This document shows, in pieces, positions 17,113 through 26,245 of a stretch of DNA of 64,000 nt (the stretch's first letter is position 1; the number at the start of each line of letters is the position of its first letter). The stretch is from positions 1 through 64,000 of the forward strand of contig NZ_NKCN01000025.1 in the NCBI RefSeq assembly GCF_002245535.1, in the 5' to 3' direction. This stretch comes from Mycobacterium lehmannii. Lineage in GTDB: Bacteria > Actinomycetota > Actinomycetes > Mycobacteriales > Mycobacteriaceae. The notes beneath the pieces are model-generated. The model was given only the letters and a program-made list of their open reading frames with translations. It made no database searches and was not told the origin of the DNA. A program made the translations under genes and the position numbers.

Positions 17113-17919
17113 GTGAGATCACTGAACGGTGCGACGGCCGTCATCACCGGCGGAGCCAGCGGCATCGGATTGGCGACCGCGCACTCCCTGGCCAAGCGGG
17201 GAGCGCGGCTCGTGATTGCCGACATCCACGCCGACAACGCGGATCGGGCAGTGGCGGACATCAGGGCCGACGGCCACACGGCAGAAGCCTTCGTGTGTGA
17301 TGTCGCCAAGGAGCAGGCATTCGCAGATCTCGGCGAATTCACGCGGCAGCGCTACGGATCGGTCGACATCGTCATGAACAACGTCGGCGTTTTGACCAGC
17401 GGCCGACCCGACCATCTCCCGGTCGGCGAATGGGAACGGATCATCAAGATCAACCTGATGTCCGTCGTTCGGAGTAACGCCGTCTTCCTGCCTCAACTCA
17501 TTTCGCAGGGGCACGGCCATATCGTCAACACCGCCTCGTTCGCCGGGCTCTACACGTATTCCTACGATCGGATTCCGTACGCGGCGACGAAGGCCGCAAT
17601 TATCCAGATCTCCGAAGGCCTCCGGCTCTACCTGCACCCGCACGGCATCGGCGTCACCGTAGTGTGTCCGGGTCCGGTGGCGACGAACATCCTCGCGACG
17701 ATGCCCCCTACCTTCGGGCCAGAGGTCCAGACCGGCCTGCCCGGAGAACAATTCGGCATCCTGCAACCCGAGGAAGTCGGCGAGCAGGTCGCAGAGGCGA
17801 TTCTCAACGACACCTTCATGGTCTACACCGACGATCAGGTGCGTGATCTCCTCGTCGAGCGCGCGACGGACTGGAACTCCTTCATCGCAAAACAGACCGA
17901 GAAGCTGGCTCAACGCTGA
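17113..17919 (+). CDS. Short-chain dehydrogenase/reductase
   Basis: A 268-residue classical SDR. It has TGGASGIGLATAHSLAKRGARLVIADI, then NNVG (the usual NNAG with Val), and the catalytic pair in YAATK. It resembles mycobacterial SDRs acting on lipid or steroid-like alcohols. The start is the GTG at 17113, 7 bp after the preceding gene, with GAGG just before it. Third gene of the TetR-controlled operon. The substrate is unknown; two SDRs in a row suggest sequential oxidations or oxidation of both ends of a diol. Confidence 0.88.
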   Translation: MRSLNGATAVITGGASGIGLATAHSLAKRGARLVIADIHADNADRAVADIRADGHTAEAFVCDVAKEQAFADLGEFTRQRYGSVDIVMNNVGVLTSGRPDHLPVGEWERIIKINLMSVVRSNAVFLPQLISQGHGHIVNTASFAGLYTYSYDRIPYAATKAAIIQISEGLRLYLHPHGIGVTVVCPGPVATNILATMPPTFGPEVQTGLPGEQFGILQPEEVGEQVAEAILNDTFMVYTDDQVRDLLVERATDWNSFIAKQTEKLAQR

Positions 17920-18017
17920 GTTCGGCGCGGCCCCGCGAGACACTTGACCGGCGGTCCAGCCAGGTCCAGTGTTTTTGCATAGGCCGCCAACCGCGCGCCG
18001 GCCAGTGAGGACTGCTC

Positions 18018-18872
18018 ATGAGCATCGACGACGATCCGGTCAGCACGCTCGATGATCTACGTAGCGATCTCGCGCGCCGGCACAAGTGGACACCCAGCAG
18101 CGGCGCCTCGGTGGACCCGGCGGTCGTCGACGCCGATATGGCGGCCCTCGACCGCGACGGCTACCTCATTTGGGAGAACCTGCTCAGCGACGACGAGTGC
18201 CGGCAGATCAAAGCGACGGTCGCACCCTGGCTCTCGCACACCGGCCGCAACTCCTTTGAAGGGCACCGCACACAGCGCATCTACAGCCTGCTGAGCAGGA
18301 CCCGCGGGTGCGACCGACTCGTCGACCATCCGCGGGTGCTCGCGGTCCTCGACCGGCTGCTGATGGACAACTACCTCCTGTCGGCCCTACAAGCCATCAA
18401 CATCCAGCCCGGCGAGACCGCGCAACTGCCTCATCACGACGACGGGTTCTATCCGATTCCGCGGCCCCGCGCTCCGCTCGCCGCCGCGACGATGTGGGCG
18501 ATCGACGATTTCACCGCCGACAACGGCGCCACCGTGCTCTACCCGGGCAGTCACCGCTGGGGCAGGCGGCGGCCCGAGCGGGGCGACCCCGCGATCCCCG
18601 TCGTCATGCCTGCCGGCTCGTGCGTCTTCTTCGTCGGCACCCTCTGGCACGGCGGCGGCGCCAACACCACCGACAAAGCGCGACTGGCCGTCACCGCCCA
18701 GTACTGCCAGCCGTGGCTGCGGCCGATGGAGGCCTTCACGCTGTCGATCTCCCGCGACACGGCGCGAGAGGTCTCCGACGACATCCGGCGCATGATCGGC
18801 TACAGCATTCACCCGCCGTTCGTCGGCGCCGTCGACGGTCTGCACCCGCTGCGGCTGTTGGAGCAGCCATAG
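18018..18872 (+). CDS. Phytanoyl-CoA dioxygenase (PhyH) family protein
   Basis: A 284-residue Fe(II)/2-oxoglutarate-type oxygenase. The HxD facial-triad part lies in LPHHDDGFYP (His139/140 and Asp141/142). The distal ligand is His211 (TLWHGGGAN), and RLAVTAQY carries the Arg expected to bind 2-oxoglutarate. The family hydroxylates acyl-CoAs or natural products. It is 98 bp downstream of the second SDR and is probably co-transcribed. With the CMD and SDR genes it suggests oxidative breakdown of a branched or cyclic compound; which one cannot be told. Confidence 0.85.
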   Translation: MSIDDDPVSTLDDLRSDLARRHKWTPSSGASVDPAVVDADMAALDRDGYLIWENLLSDDECRQIKATVAPWLSHTGRNSFEGHRTQRIYSLLSRTRGCDRLVDHPRVLAVLDRLLMDNYLLSALQAINIQPGETAQLPHHDDGFYPIPRPRAPLAAATMWAIDDFTADNGATVLYPGSHRWGRRRPERGDPAIPVVMPAGSCVFFVGTLWHGGGANTTDKARLAVTAQYCQPWLRPMEAFTLSISRDTAREVSDDIRRMIGYSIHPPFVGAVDGLHPLRLLEQP

Positions 18873-18933
18873 TCGACATTGCCACTGAGGTTGCTGCAAA
18901 GCCGACGCAACAACCCGGTGTGCAATCTCGACG

Positions 18934-19059
18934 CTAGGACGCCACCCGCGAGCCGAAAGCCGGCCGAGCGGTGACCAGCGCCTCGGCCGGAAAAAGCTGG
19001 TCCGCCAGGGCGAGCCAGTCCACGGTTTGATCCTCAGGGGCGTGCGTCGCTTCGAACAT
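18934..19059 (-). CDS. Candidate 41-residue small protein
   Basis: This is the only gene-like content of the 312-bp gap between the PhyH gene and the APC permease. On the minus strand the ATG at 19059 has GAAGGA about 8 bases upstream. It reads through 41 codons (starts MFEATHAPEDQTVDWLALADQ, ends FGSRVAS) to TAG. Codon choice is G/C-rich at third positions like its neighbours. I recognise no family. It could also be a remnant of a larger gene. Confidence 0.35.
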   Translation of the reverse strand: MFEATHAPEDQTVDWLALADQLFPAEALVTARPAFGSRVAS

Positions 19060-19184
19060 CGTCGGTTCCTTCGTTTGGTCTTGGACCAATCGTCGACGTC
19101 AAGCGCCGCGCGCGTAATGGCCGCCGAGCCAGTTTCGGCTGCGCGATCGGAAGCCTTTCCTATCCGCCAGGTAAGGGTCGCAAC

Positions 19185-20648
19185 TCAGAACGCGTCGGGA
19201 TCACCGGGTTCGGTTTCGAGCACCTCACGGTTGAAGATCAACATCTTGGCGAAGTACAGCCCGCCCGCCGCTACGACGCCCAGGACGATCAGGTCGGGGA
19301 CCAGTGAGTCCGAGGGCGACATCAGCGCCACCAACGAGAACACCACCCAGATGATGGCGGCGATCGCCACGGGCACCTCGAAGCGTCCCAACCCGAACGC
19401 ACCCTCCCTGCGGCCCAGCCGCTTTCGCACCGACAGGTACAACACGGAGATGGCTCCGTAGATCAGCGCCGGAAGGATCGTCGACCCGACAATCAGCTGC
19501 AGCAAGGCCTGACCCGGCAGCGCCACCATGAGAGCGACGCCCACGACGAACATCAGCACGGTCGCGGGAATCGGCGTACGGGTGCGCGGGTTGACTCGGC
19601 GGAACAAGGTGTAGCCCGGGAAGCGGGAATCACGAGCCATGGCGAACACGATGCGAGAGCAGGAGGCCAACATCACCATTCCCGCACCGAACATCGCAAA
19701 CGCGATTCCCGACAACAGGATTCGCTCAGTGAGGGATCCCAGCTGGTCGCGGATGATCGTCGCCACCGGCGATTCGCTGTTGCTGACCTCCGGAATGCTC
19801 TTGATGCCGACGGTGAGGGTGAAGATGAAGATGAACCCCAGGACGGCCGATGCCAGCACCGAGGTGACGATCGCCCGCGGGACGCTGCGGTAGGGGTCCT
19901 TGGCCTCCTCGGCCAGGTTGGCCGCCGAGTCGAAGCCGACCAGCGTCACCAGTCCCATGACCATCCCGGCCATCAAGCCGCCGCCGATTGCGAAGTAGTC
20001 GGGTGAGCCGGCGGCGATGCCATGCGATACCACGTTGTCGACGGTTCCGCTGCCGCCGAACATCATCACCGCACCGAGCGCGATCACCAGCACCACGACG
20101 ATCGTCAGCTCCAGCGCCACCGCCGTCGAGGTGACCATTCCGAGCAGTCGGGTCGAGGCGATGACGAGCACCGTTTGCGTCGCCAACACCGCCAGCGTGA
20201 TCGCCCGCGCCACATCCTCGTCGGGCGCCATACCCAGCAGCGGCATGAGCGCCTGGCTGGCGAGCGCGTTGTCCATGGCCACCACGCCGATGGCCAGAAA
20301 CCAGAACGTCAACCACCCGAAGAACCAGCCGACCTTCGGGTTCGCCAGCCTCGATGCCCACTGATAGGAGGAGCCGCTGAGCGCGATCCGAGCGGCGAAC
20401 TGGGCGACGACAAGTGCCACCAGGGTCTGCCCGGCCGCCGCGACCAACCACAGCCAAATGCCGACGGGTCCTGAACTCTGAAGCACCGCACCATAACTAG
20501 CGAAGACGCCGACCGCAACCGAGATGAACGCGAACGAGATCGCGAACACCTGGAACGAGCCGAGACTCCGCTTCAGTTCGGGCGTATAACCGCATTCTCG
20601 AGACTCGTCATCGGCGGATTGACCCTGCACGACGCCCTCCGTGGTCAT
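19185..20648 (-). CDS. APC-superfamily amino acid/amine permease
   Basis: A 487-residue integral membrane transporter with about 12 hydrophobic helices. The N-terminal cytoplasmic segment ends with YTPELKRSLGSFQVFAISFAFISVAVGVFASYG. The LVGFDSAANLAEEAKDPYRSVPRAI segment is the conserved loop of the APC/GabP-like family. SRDSRFPG-type ARDSRFPGYTLFRRVNPRTRTPIPA follows. The substrate (amino acid, GABA, choline or polyamine) is unknown. The start MTTEGVVQ at 20648 is chosen because the 42 extra upstream residues look non-coding. It is divergent from a pseudogene. Confidence 0.87.
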   Translation of the reverse strand: MTTEGVVQGQSADDESRECGYTPELKRSLGSFQVFAISFAFISVAVGVFASYGAVLQSSGPVGIWLWLVAAAGQTLVALVVAQFAARIALSGSSYQWASRLANPKVGWFFGWLTFWFLAIGVVAMDNALASQALMPLLGMAPDEDVARAITLAVLATQTVLVIASTRLLGMVTSTAVALELTIVVVLVIALGAVMMFGGSGTVDNVVSHGIAAGSPDYFAIGGGLMAGMVMGLVTLVGFDSAANLAEEAKDPYRSVPRAIVTSVLASAVLGFIFIFTLTVGIKSIPEVSNSESPVATIIRDQLGSLTERILLSGIAFAMFGAGMVMLASCSRIVFAMARDSRFPGYTLFRRVNPRTRTPIPATVLMFVVGVALMVALPGQALLQLIVGSTILPALIYGAISVLYLSVRKRLGRREGAFGLGRFEVPVAIAAIIWVVFSLVALMSPSDSLVPDLIVLGVVAAGGLYFAKMLIFNREVLETEPGDPDAF

Positions 20649-20779
20649 CCACCCATCCCTTCTGAAGTTAGGTGAACAGTATGGCACCGGATATTTCGCG
20701 GTCGTCAATTCGGTGATTATCTTCGCCGCTGATCTGTACGTTCGGAGAAGTGTCCTCAGTCGTCGGAAGGTCAACGGTC

Positions 20780-22014
20780 ATGACAGAGGTTGCACCGGAC
20801 GAAACAGACGCAGACGAAACGGTGAGGACTGTGGCTACGAGCCGGAACTCAACCGCTCCCTCGGGGTTGACGGGAGACGTTGTGCGGCCCGGAGACTCGG
20901 GCTACGACGCGGCCCGAATGGGCTACAACCACCTGTTTGCCCCGCAACCCGACGCGGTCGGGTTCTGCGCCGACACACAGGAGGTGGTCGACGCCGTGTC
21001 ATGGGCGCGGCGCAGCGGCGTGCCTCTGCGGGTGCGTAGCGGACGCCACTGCCTCGAGGGCTGCTCACCCGCCGGTACGGCATGGCGTCTGACAATCTGC
21101 TCGCGGCGGAGGTCGTCGTGGCCTCGACCGACGGTGGCGCGACGACGGTCATCGCCGACGAGCAGAACAGCCCGGACCTGTTGTGGGCGTTACGTGGCGC
21201 AGGCAACGGCAATTTCGGGATCGTCACATCGCTGACGTACCGCATCCATCCCGTGAAGCACACCATCCATGTCGTGGCGACAGCGCAGCGCCCCACATGC
21301 CGACGATCGGCTCACCAGCCAGTTGGAGATCCGCCCCGACAAGGTGGTGCTGGTGGCCAGGCCTCGAAGACCGGCGAAAGCTGCTCGAGCCCCGGCCACG
21401 TCGATGAAGCCGCGAACTGGAAATTCCTGTCGCAGTTCGTCTATGCACCGTATCCGCCGCAAGCCATCGACCTCGTCACATCGTTCATGGCTAAGGCCCC
21501 GACGCCGGATTGCAACTACTTCACCAACGCCTTCGGTGGCACAGTGCGAGCAAGTGAGCCGCCCGGCGGTTCTGCCTTCGCGCATCGCGATGCGCTGTTC
21601 TACGCTGAGCCCGGCGCGGGGTGGGGTGTCCGCGGCGGGATACCGGCCGCCGGCGATCCGCTGACGGACGAGTGCCTGACATGGTGCGCCGAATTCGGAG
21701 AAGCCTTGCAGCCGTATGCGAGTGGCGCCTACGTCAATGTCCCGAATGCCGGTATGCCGGAACGGCTGGTGGTTTCTGGACGCCCGCGTAGACATCGGCC
21801 CACCGTGCGTCGTCGGTCGAGACTTGTGGCTTGCCGACTGCAAGGATCGGCGCCAGTATCTGCTGGGCCTCGGCCGAGGACCCGTCGACCAGCACCGCCA
21901 TGGGAATCGGCGTATTGGGGGGACAACGTCGAAAGGTTGCGCGCGATCAAGGCGAAATACGACCCTCAGAACGTGTTCGCCTTCGAGCAGAGCCTTTCGG
22001 CCGACGGCGGCTGA
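20780..22014 (+). pseudogene. Scrambled FAD-linked (BBE-like) oxidase pseudogene
   Basis: Homology to berberine-bridge-type FAD oxidases is spread over several frames. Frame 1 (20780-~21060) gives GYNHLFAPQPDAVGFC...RVRSGRHCLEG. The frame changes at ~21061 to LLTRRYGMASDNLLAAEVVVAS...GAGNGNFGIVTSLTY, skipping what should be ~70 residues including much of the FAD site. A further gap and frame change follow at ~21285 (QRSAPHADDRLTSQLEI). The C-terminal part (DEAANWKFLSQF to KAKYDPQNVFAFEQSL) is again in frame. It is interrupted at ~21758-21901 by a segment that encodes an internal piece of the same family on the opposite strand. No functional product is possible. Confidence 0.8.
21758..21901 (-). 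other. Inverted internal segment of the FAD-oxidase pseudogene
   Basis: Read on the minus strand from the ATG at 21901, this segment gives MAVLVDGSSAEAQQILAPIL, then AVGKPQVSTDDARWADVYAG. This is the stretch that belongs between the substrate-domain strand ending near 21355 and DEAANWKF near 21405 in intact BBE-like oxidases. Here it sits ~350 bp further on and backwards, splitting NVPNAGM from WESAYWGDN. A 57-codon open frame remains. Confidence 0.65.
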
Positions 22015-22021
22015 TAACGCT

Positions 22022-22504
22022 TCACGCCGGTCTGAACCGCACCGCCGCGATACGTTCCCGACGAACCACATCCGCGAAATCCTCGGCCGACGGTATGCCG
22101 TCGTCGCGGAACTTCAGCCCCATCATCGTCGGGGCACGCTTGGCGCCCCAGGCTTTCGCGCAGCGGTGCGACAACTCGGCGACGAGCGCGGTGTCGGTCA
22201 GCAGTTCACCGCGCATCGTCGTCGTCCTACCGTCGAGCAGTATGTCCGCGGTCGCCCCGTCGCGGAAGTTGTTCTTCCATCCCGCTGAGGTCAACGCATA
22301 CAGTTCGCCGTCAATTCGATGGGCGCTCACCGGGATTGAGTATCGGCGTCCGCTCTTGCGGCCGACGACGTTGACCACCATCATGCGGCTGCGCAGTGGT
22401 CCGGCGAGGGGAGTGCGCAGCAACCTGCCGATCAAGGGGTTCACGATCCGCAGCACCCTGTCGGACGGGTGTGCCGCCGTGACAGCGGGGGTTTGTTCTG
22501 CCAT
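22022..22504 (-). CDS. Deazaflavin (F420)-dependent nitroreductase-family protein
   Basis: A 160-residue split-barrel protein. The pattern NPLIGRLLRTPLAGPLRSRMMVVNVVGRKSGRRYSIPVSAHRIDGELYALTSAGWKNNFRDG is typical of the F420-binding family (Ddn relatives). It contains the VGRKSGRRY strand-loop and the WKNN segment near the cofactor. A second, shorter family member lies at 9241-9753. The start MAEQTPAVT at 22504 is chosen because the upstream extension is unlike the family. It converges on the pseudogene. Confidence 0.82.
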   Translation of the reverse strand: MAEQTPAVTAAHPSDRVLRIVNPLIGRLLRTPLAGPLRSRMMVVNVVGRKSGRRYSIPVSAHRIDGELYALTSAGWKNNFRDGATADILLDGRTTTMRGELLTDTALVAELSHRCAKAWGAKRAPTMMGLKFRDDGIPSAEDFADVVRRERIAAVRFRPA

Positions 22505-22728
22505 GGATGTCACGGTATGACGGGGCGGTCCCGCAGAAGCGGTTCTCGCCAAAGTCGAAGCGCATGTGCCCAGCACCGTCGATGAGCGGTCCCAACGCTG
22601 GTGACGCTGATGTGACGCCTGTGGTTCGAGCGGGAGATTACGCCTACGTCGGTTGGTCCGTTCCTCATGTCGGCTCCAGCCGTGCAAGATGGTCGTGGAG
22701 CATCCCCGAACGGCACGGAGGCGGGTAC

Positions 22729-24939
22729 ATGCCTGAAGTCCAGTCCGCACCATCCAGTATTGGTGTCCTGACCAGCGGCGGTGACGCCGCCGGCATGAAC
22801 GCAGCGGTACGCGCCGTCGTGCTTACCGCCGCGCACCACGGCATCGACGTGTATGCGGTCCACGAGGGATACCACGGGCTCGTCACAGGTGGTGACCTCA
22901 TCCGGCGTATGGAACCGATTGATGTCGAGGCAATCCTGCACCAGGGCGGTACTGTCATCGGCACCGCCCGATCGAAGCAGTTCAGAACTCGTGAAGGCCG
23001 GCGATCGGCCGCGCGCAACCTGGTCGAGCACGGTATCGACGCCCTAGTGGTGATCGGCGGTGACGGCAGTCTTGCGGGGGCAAACCTGTTCCGTCAGGAG
23101 TGGTCGGGATTGCTCGCTGAATTGGTTGAGGCCGGGGACATCTCGCAGGACCTGGCGGATGATCATCCTTTTCTGCGACTTGCTGGTTTGGTCGGGTCCA
23201 TCGACAACGACATGGCAGGCACCGACATGACGGTAGGCGCCGATACGGCGTTGCACCGGATCATCGAGGCCTTGGATGCCTTGCACAGCACCGCTGCCAG
23301 CCACCAGCGCACCTTCGTGGTGGAAGTGATGGGCAGGAACTGCGGCTACCTCGCCCTCATGTCGTCGCTGGCGACCGCCGCGAGTTGGGTCCTCATACCC
23401 GAACAACCGCCAGGCGAGGGCTGGCGAGAGCGGATGTGTCGCGACATCAAGGCGGGCCGATCGATCGGCCGTCGACACAGCGTGGTCGTCGTCGCCGAGG
23501 GTGCCCACCGCGACGGCAACCGGATCACCGCCGAACAGGTCAGAGAACTGCTGGAGGACGAACTCGGTGAGGATGTCCGCATCACCGTCTTGGGTCACGT
23601 CCAACGTGGCGGTGCGCCAAGCGCTTTCGACCGCTACCTGGCAACGCACTTCGGCTTTCTGGCTGTGGAACGACTGCTTGCCGACACGCCCGACGCGCCC
23701 GCGCAACTGATCGGATTGCGGGGTAACCGCGTGGTTGCCTCGCCACTGATGGAGTGCGTGGAGCGGACCCAAGAAGTCGCCACACGAATGAAGTCACGGG
23801 ACTATGCGGGAGCGATTCAGGCGCGCGGGGGACATTTCGCGGAATCGTGCAGGGTCCTGGACACCATCCAACAGGCTGCGCCGCGGCCCGCCGAGGCAAA
23901 GCGCTTCCGGATCGCCGTTGTACACGCCGGCGGACCGGCGCCCGGGATGAACACCGCGGTGCGCGCCGCCGTCCGACTCGGCCTGGATCGCGGCCACACC
24001 GTATTGGCGGTCAAGAACGGGTTTCGGGGATTAGCCAACGGTGACGTACACGAGATGGGTTGGATGGATGTCAGCGGCTGGGTGTCCGAGGGGGGCGCCG
24101 AGATCGGCACCAATCGCTACGTGCCCGACCGGGCCGGTATCGCCCGGATCGCCGAACAGATAGCCGCTCACCGTATCGACGGGCTCATCGTCGCCGGCGG
24201 ATGGGCGGGTTACCGGGCCGCTCACGAGCTCTATCGGCATCGGCAGGAGTATGACGCCCTTGACATCCCACTCGTGTGCATGCCGATGACCATCAACAAC
24301 GATGTCCCGGCAAGTGAATTGAGTATCGGCAGTGATACCGCGCTGAACAGCATCGTCTCCGACGTCGACAAGATACGGCAGTCCGCGGTCGCCACGCGAC
24401 GAGTGTTCATTGTCGAAGTGATGGGCCACGACTGCGGTTATCTTGCCCTGGTCAGCGGGCTGGCCACCGGTGCAGATCGCGTCTACCTACCGGAGGAGGG
24501 CATCACACTGAACGCCCTGACCGCCGACGTGCACGCGCTCGCGGACCGTTTCCGAGCCGGCAAGCGGGTGGGCCTGATCGTGCGCAGCGAAGGCTCCGAC
24601 CGCGTCTACACCACCAGATTCATTACCGCACTGTTCGAGAAAGAAGGCGCGGAGTTGTTCGATGCGCGGGAGGAGGTTCTTGGCTACGTCCAGGAGGGCG
24701 GAAACCCGTCGCCGTTCGACCGGGTGCAGGCGACGATCATGACCGCCCGCTGTATCGGATTCCTCTCAGAACAGCTCTCGTCCGGTGGCCGCGCCGGCGC
24801 AATGCTCGGATTTCAGTCCGGCGAACTGCGATTCACCGATCTCGCGCATTACCCGACGCTCATCGAGGACAACGCTCAGCGACCGGTCGAACAGCAGTGG
24901 TGGGACCATCGTCACCTGGCTGACGTCATGCGCGACTAA
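22729..24939 (+). CDS. Tandem (double-domain) ATP-dependent 6-phosphofructokinase
   Basis: A 736-residue fusion of two PFK domains (about 1-385 and 395-736), the arrangement of eukaryotic PFK. The N half keeps the catalytic features LTSGGDAAGMNAAVR, GGDG (residues 110-113) and SIDND with Asp159. The Gly of GGDG indicates ATP, not pyrophosphate, as donor. In the C half GGDG has become GGWAG (490-494). The catalytic Asp is Asn523 (MTINNDVPASE), so that half cannot catalyse and is probably an effector-binding regulatory domain. GGAGG precedes the ATG at 22729; the longer upstream frame is not conserved sequence. It is convergent with lactate dehydrogenase. Confidence 0.9.
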   Translation: MPEVQSAPSSIGVLTSGGDAAGMNAAVRAVVLTAAHHGIDVYAVHEGYHGLVTGGDLIRRMEPIDVEAILHQGGTVIGTARSKQFRTREGRRSAARNLVEHGIDALVVIGGDGSLAGANLFRQEWSGLLAELVEAGDISQDLADDHPFLRLAGLVGSIDNDMAGTDMTVGADTALHRIIEALDALHSTAASHQRTFVVEVMGRNCGYLALMSSLATAASWVLIPEQPPGEGWRERMCRDIKAGRSIGRRHSVVVVAEGAHRDGNRITAEQVRELLEDELGEDVRITVLGHVQRGGAPSAFDRYLATHFGFLAVERLLADTPDAPAQLIGLRGNRVVASPLMECVERTQEVATRMKSRDYAGAIQARGGHFAESCRVLDTIQQAAPRPAEAKRFRIAVVHAGGPAPGMNTAVRAAVRLGLDRGHTVLAVKNGFRGLANGDVHEMGWMDVSGWVSEGGAEIGTNRYVPDRAGIARIAEQIAAHRIDGLIVAGGWAGYRAAHELYRHRQEYDALDIPLVCMPMTINNDVPASELSIGSDTALNSIVSDVDKIRQSAVATRRVFIVEVMGHDCGYLALVSGLATGADRVYLPEEGITLNALTADVHALADRFRAGKRVGLIVRSEGSDRVYTTRFITALFEKEGAELFDAREEVLGYVQEGGNPSPFDRVQATIMTARCIGFLSEQLSSGGRAGAMLGFQSGELRFTDLAHYPTLIEDNAQRPVEQQWWDHRHLADVMRD

Positions 24940-25004
24940 AGGGGCGGCCACGATGCGAAACTCGTGATTGCGCGGCAACGTCGCGCCGGGCAAGCGCGCT
25001 GGCG

Positions 25005-25103
25005 CACTCCCGAAGTGTCGCCGAAGTCCTTGCGGTATTGGGCAGTTCCGCAGACGGGCTCGACGGCGCCACCATGCACAAGCGGCTGGATGTGTTCGTC
25101 ACC
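25005..25103 (+). pseudogene. Remnant of a P-type cation ATPase N-terminus
   Basis: The 244-bp gap between the PFK and LDH genes has no intact gene. One frame from 25005 reads HSRSVAEVLAVLGSSADGL, then DGATMHKRLDVF. This resembles the cation-ATPase N-terminal domain (pattern EVLxxLGSSxxGLxxxEAxxRL). It has no good start and the similarity stops after ~33 codons. It is most likely a decayed fragment; short length makes this tentative. Confidence 0.35.
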
Positions 25104-25183
25104 TCGTCAAGCTCTCGGCCCCAGGTGTTTTCGGGGTGTTGGTCGCCCTCACGCCCGCGACCGCGGCTCCACCGACGAGTCGA

Positions 25184-26146
25184 CTACAGACCCAGCGACG
25201 TCTGCGCCTGCTTGAGGGTCGCCGCAGAACCCTGCAAGCTGAGCAGTTCGGAGACCGACAGCGGCACTTCGAGCACCCGGCCCGCACCCGCGGCTGTCAC
25301 GACCGTCGGCAATGACAGGCAGACATCAGTGATCTCATAGACGCCGCGCTGCACGGTCGACACCGGCAACACCCGGTGTTGGTCGTAGAGGATTGCCTCG
25401 ATGATCCGGGCGGTCGACAGTCCGATGGCCAGGCTCGTCGCGCCCTTACCGGCGATGACCTCGTAGGCCGCGTTGACGACGGCCGCCGATATCTCGTTAC
25501 GGGTCGGTTCGTCGAACACCACAGTGCCGTCGATGCGGAACTTCTCGGCAGGCACCCCGCCGATCGACACGCTCGACCACAGCGGGATCTGCGAATCGCC
25601 GTGTTCGCCCACGATGAAGCCGTGCACATTGGCGACGGCGAGGTCAGCCTGCTGAGCGATCAGATAGCGAAACCTGCTGGAATCCAACACCGTCCCGGAC
25701 CCGAAAATCCGGCCGTCGTCAGTGCCCACCGCCTCGACCGCGGCGTAGGTGACGACGTCGACCGGGTTGGTGACGAACACGATGACCGCGTCGGGTGACT
25801 GTTCGAGCAGCTGTGGCGTCAACGATTGCGCCATCGCCACATTGGCGGTCGCCAAGTCCAGTCGGGTCTGCCCCTCGTCCTGTTTGGCGCCTGCCGTGAC
25901 GATGATGATCCTCGAACCGGCGGTGATGCCGATCTCATCAGAGCCGATGGTGGGGCAGTGAGGTACGAACTGGCTGCCGTGATTGAGGTCGAGCAGCTCG
26001 GCGCGGACCTTCTTGGCGTTGATGTCATAGAGCGCCAGGGCGCCCGCGGAGCCCCGGATCAGGCAGGCGTAGGCGATCGCGGTGCCGACGCTGCCCATCC
26101 CGACGATGCTGACCTTGTTCGACAGTCCCTGCGATGTCTTCCTCAT
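25184..26146 (-). CDS. ldh: L-lactate dehydrogenase
   Basis: A 320-residue NAD-dependent enzyme interconverting pyruvate and lactate. The NAD motif is IVGMGSVGTAIAYA at residues ~14-27. The mobile loop is GAKQDEGQTRLDLA, carrying the catalytic Arg (Gln before it favours lactate over malate). FVTNPVDVVTY follows, and the catalytic His is in GEHGDSQIPLWS near residue 190. The length is typical. It is convergent with the tandem PFK, so the two glycolytic enzymes flank the same short gap. Mycobacteria often rely on other lactate dehydrogenases, so an NAD-type LDH is accessory. Confidence 0.9.
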   Translation of the reverse strand: MRKTSQGLSNKVSIVGMGSVGTAIAYACLIRGSAGALALYDINAKKVRAELLDLNHGSQFVPHCPTIGSDEIGITAGSRIIIVTAGAKQDEGQTRLDLATANVAMAQSLTPQLLEQSPDAVIVFVTNPVDVVTYAAVEAVGTDDGRIFGSGTVLDSSRFRYLIAQQADLAVANVHGFIVGEHGDSQIPLWSSVSIGGVPAEKFRIDGTVVFDEPTRNEISAAVVNAAYEVIAGKGATSLAIGLSTARIIEAILYDQHRVLPVSTVQRGVYEITDVCLSLPTVVTAAGAGRVLEVPLSVSELLSLQGSAATLKQAQTSLGL

Positions 26147-26245
26147 GGCTCCATAGTCGACGATGCGGGGCTGTTCCGGATCGATCCAGACGGAAATGCG
26201 ACGAAAATCAGCCTGCCGCCGGGTTTTCCGTCCTCCGGACCGGAG

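Noticed and set aside
20022..20474. 150-codon plus-strand frame
   Set aside because: His/Arg-rich shadow of the APC permease on the opposite strand.
22729..24939. Pyrophosphate-dependent PFK
   Set aside because: The N half has Gly in GGDG and Gly before the catalytic SIDND, the ATP-type pattern; PPi enzymes have Asp and Lys there.
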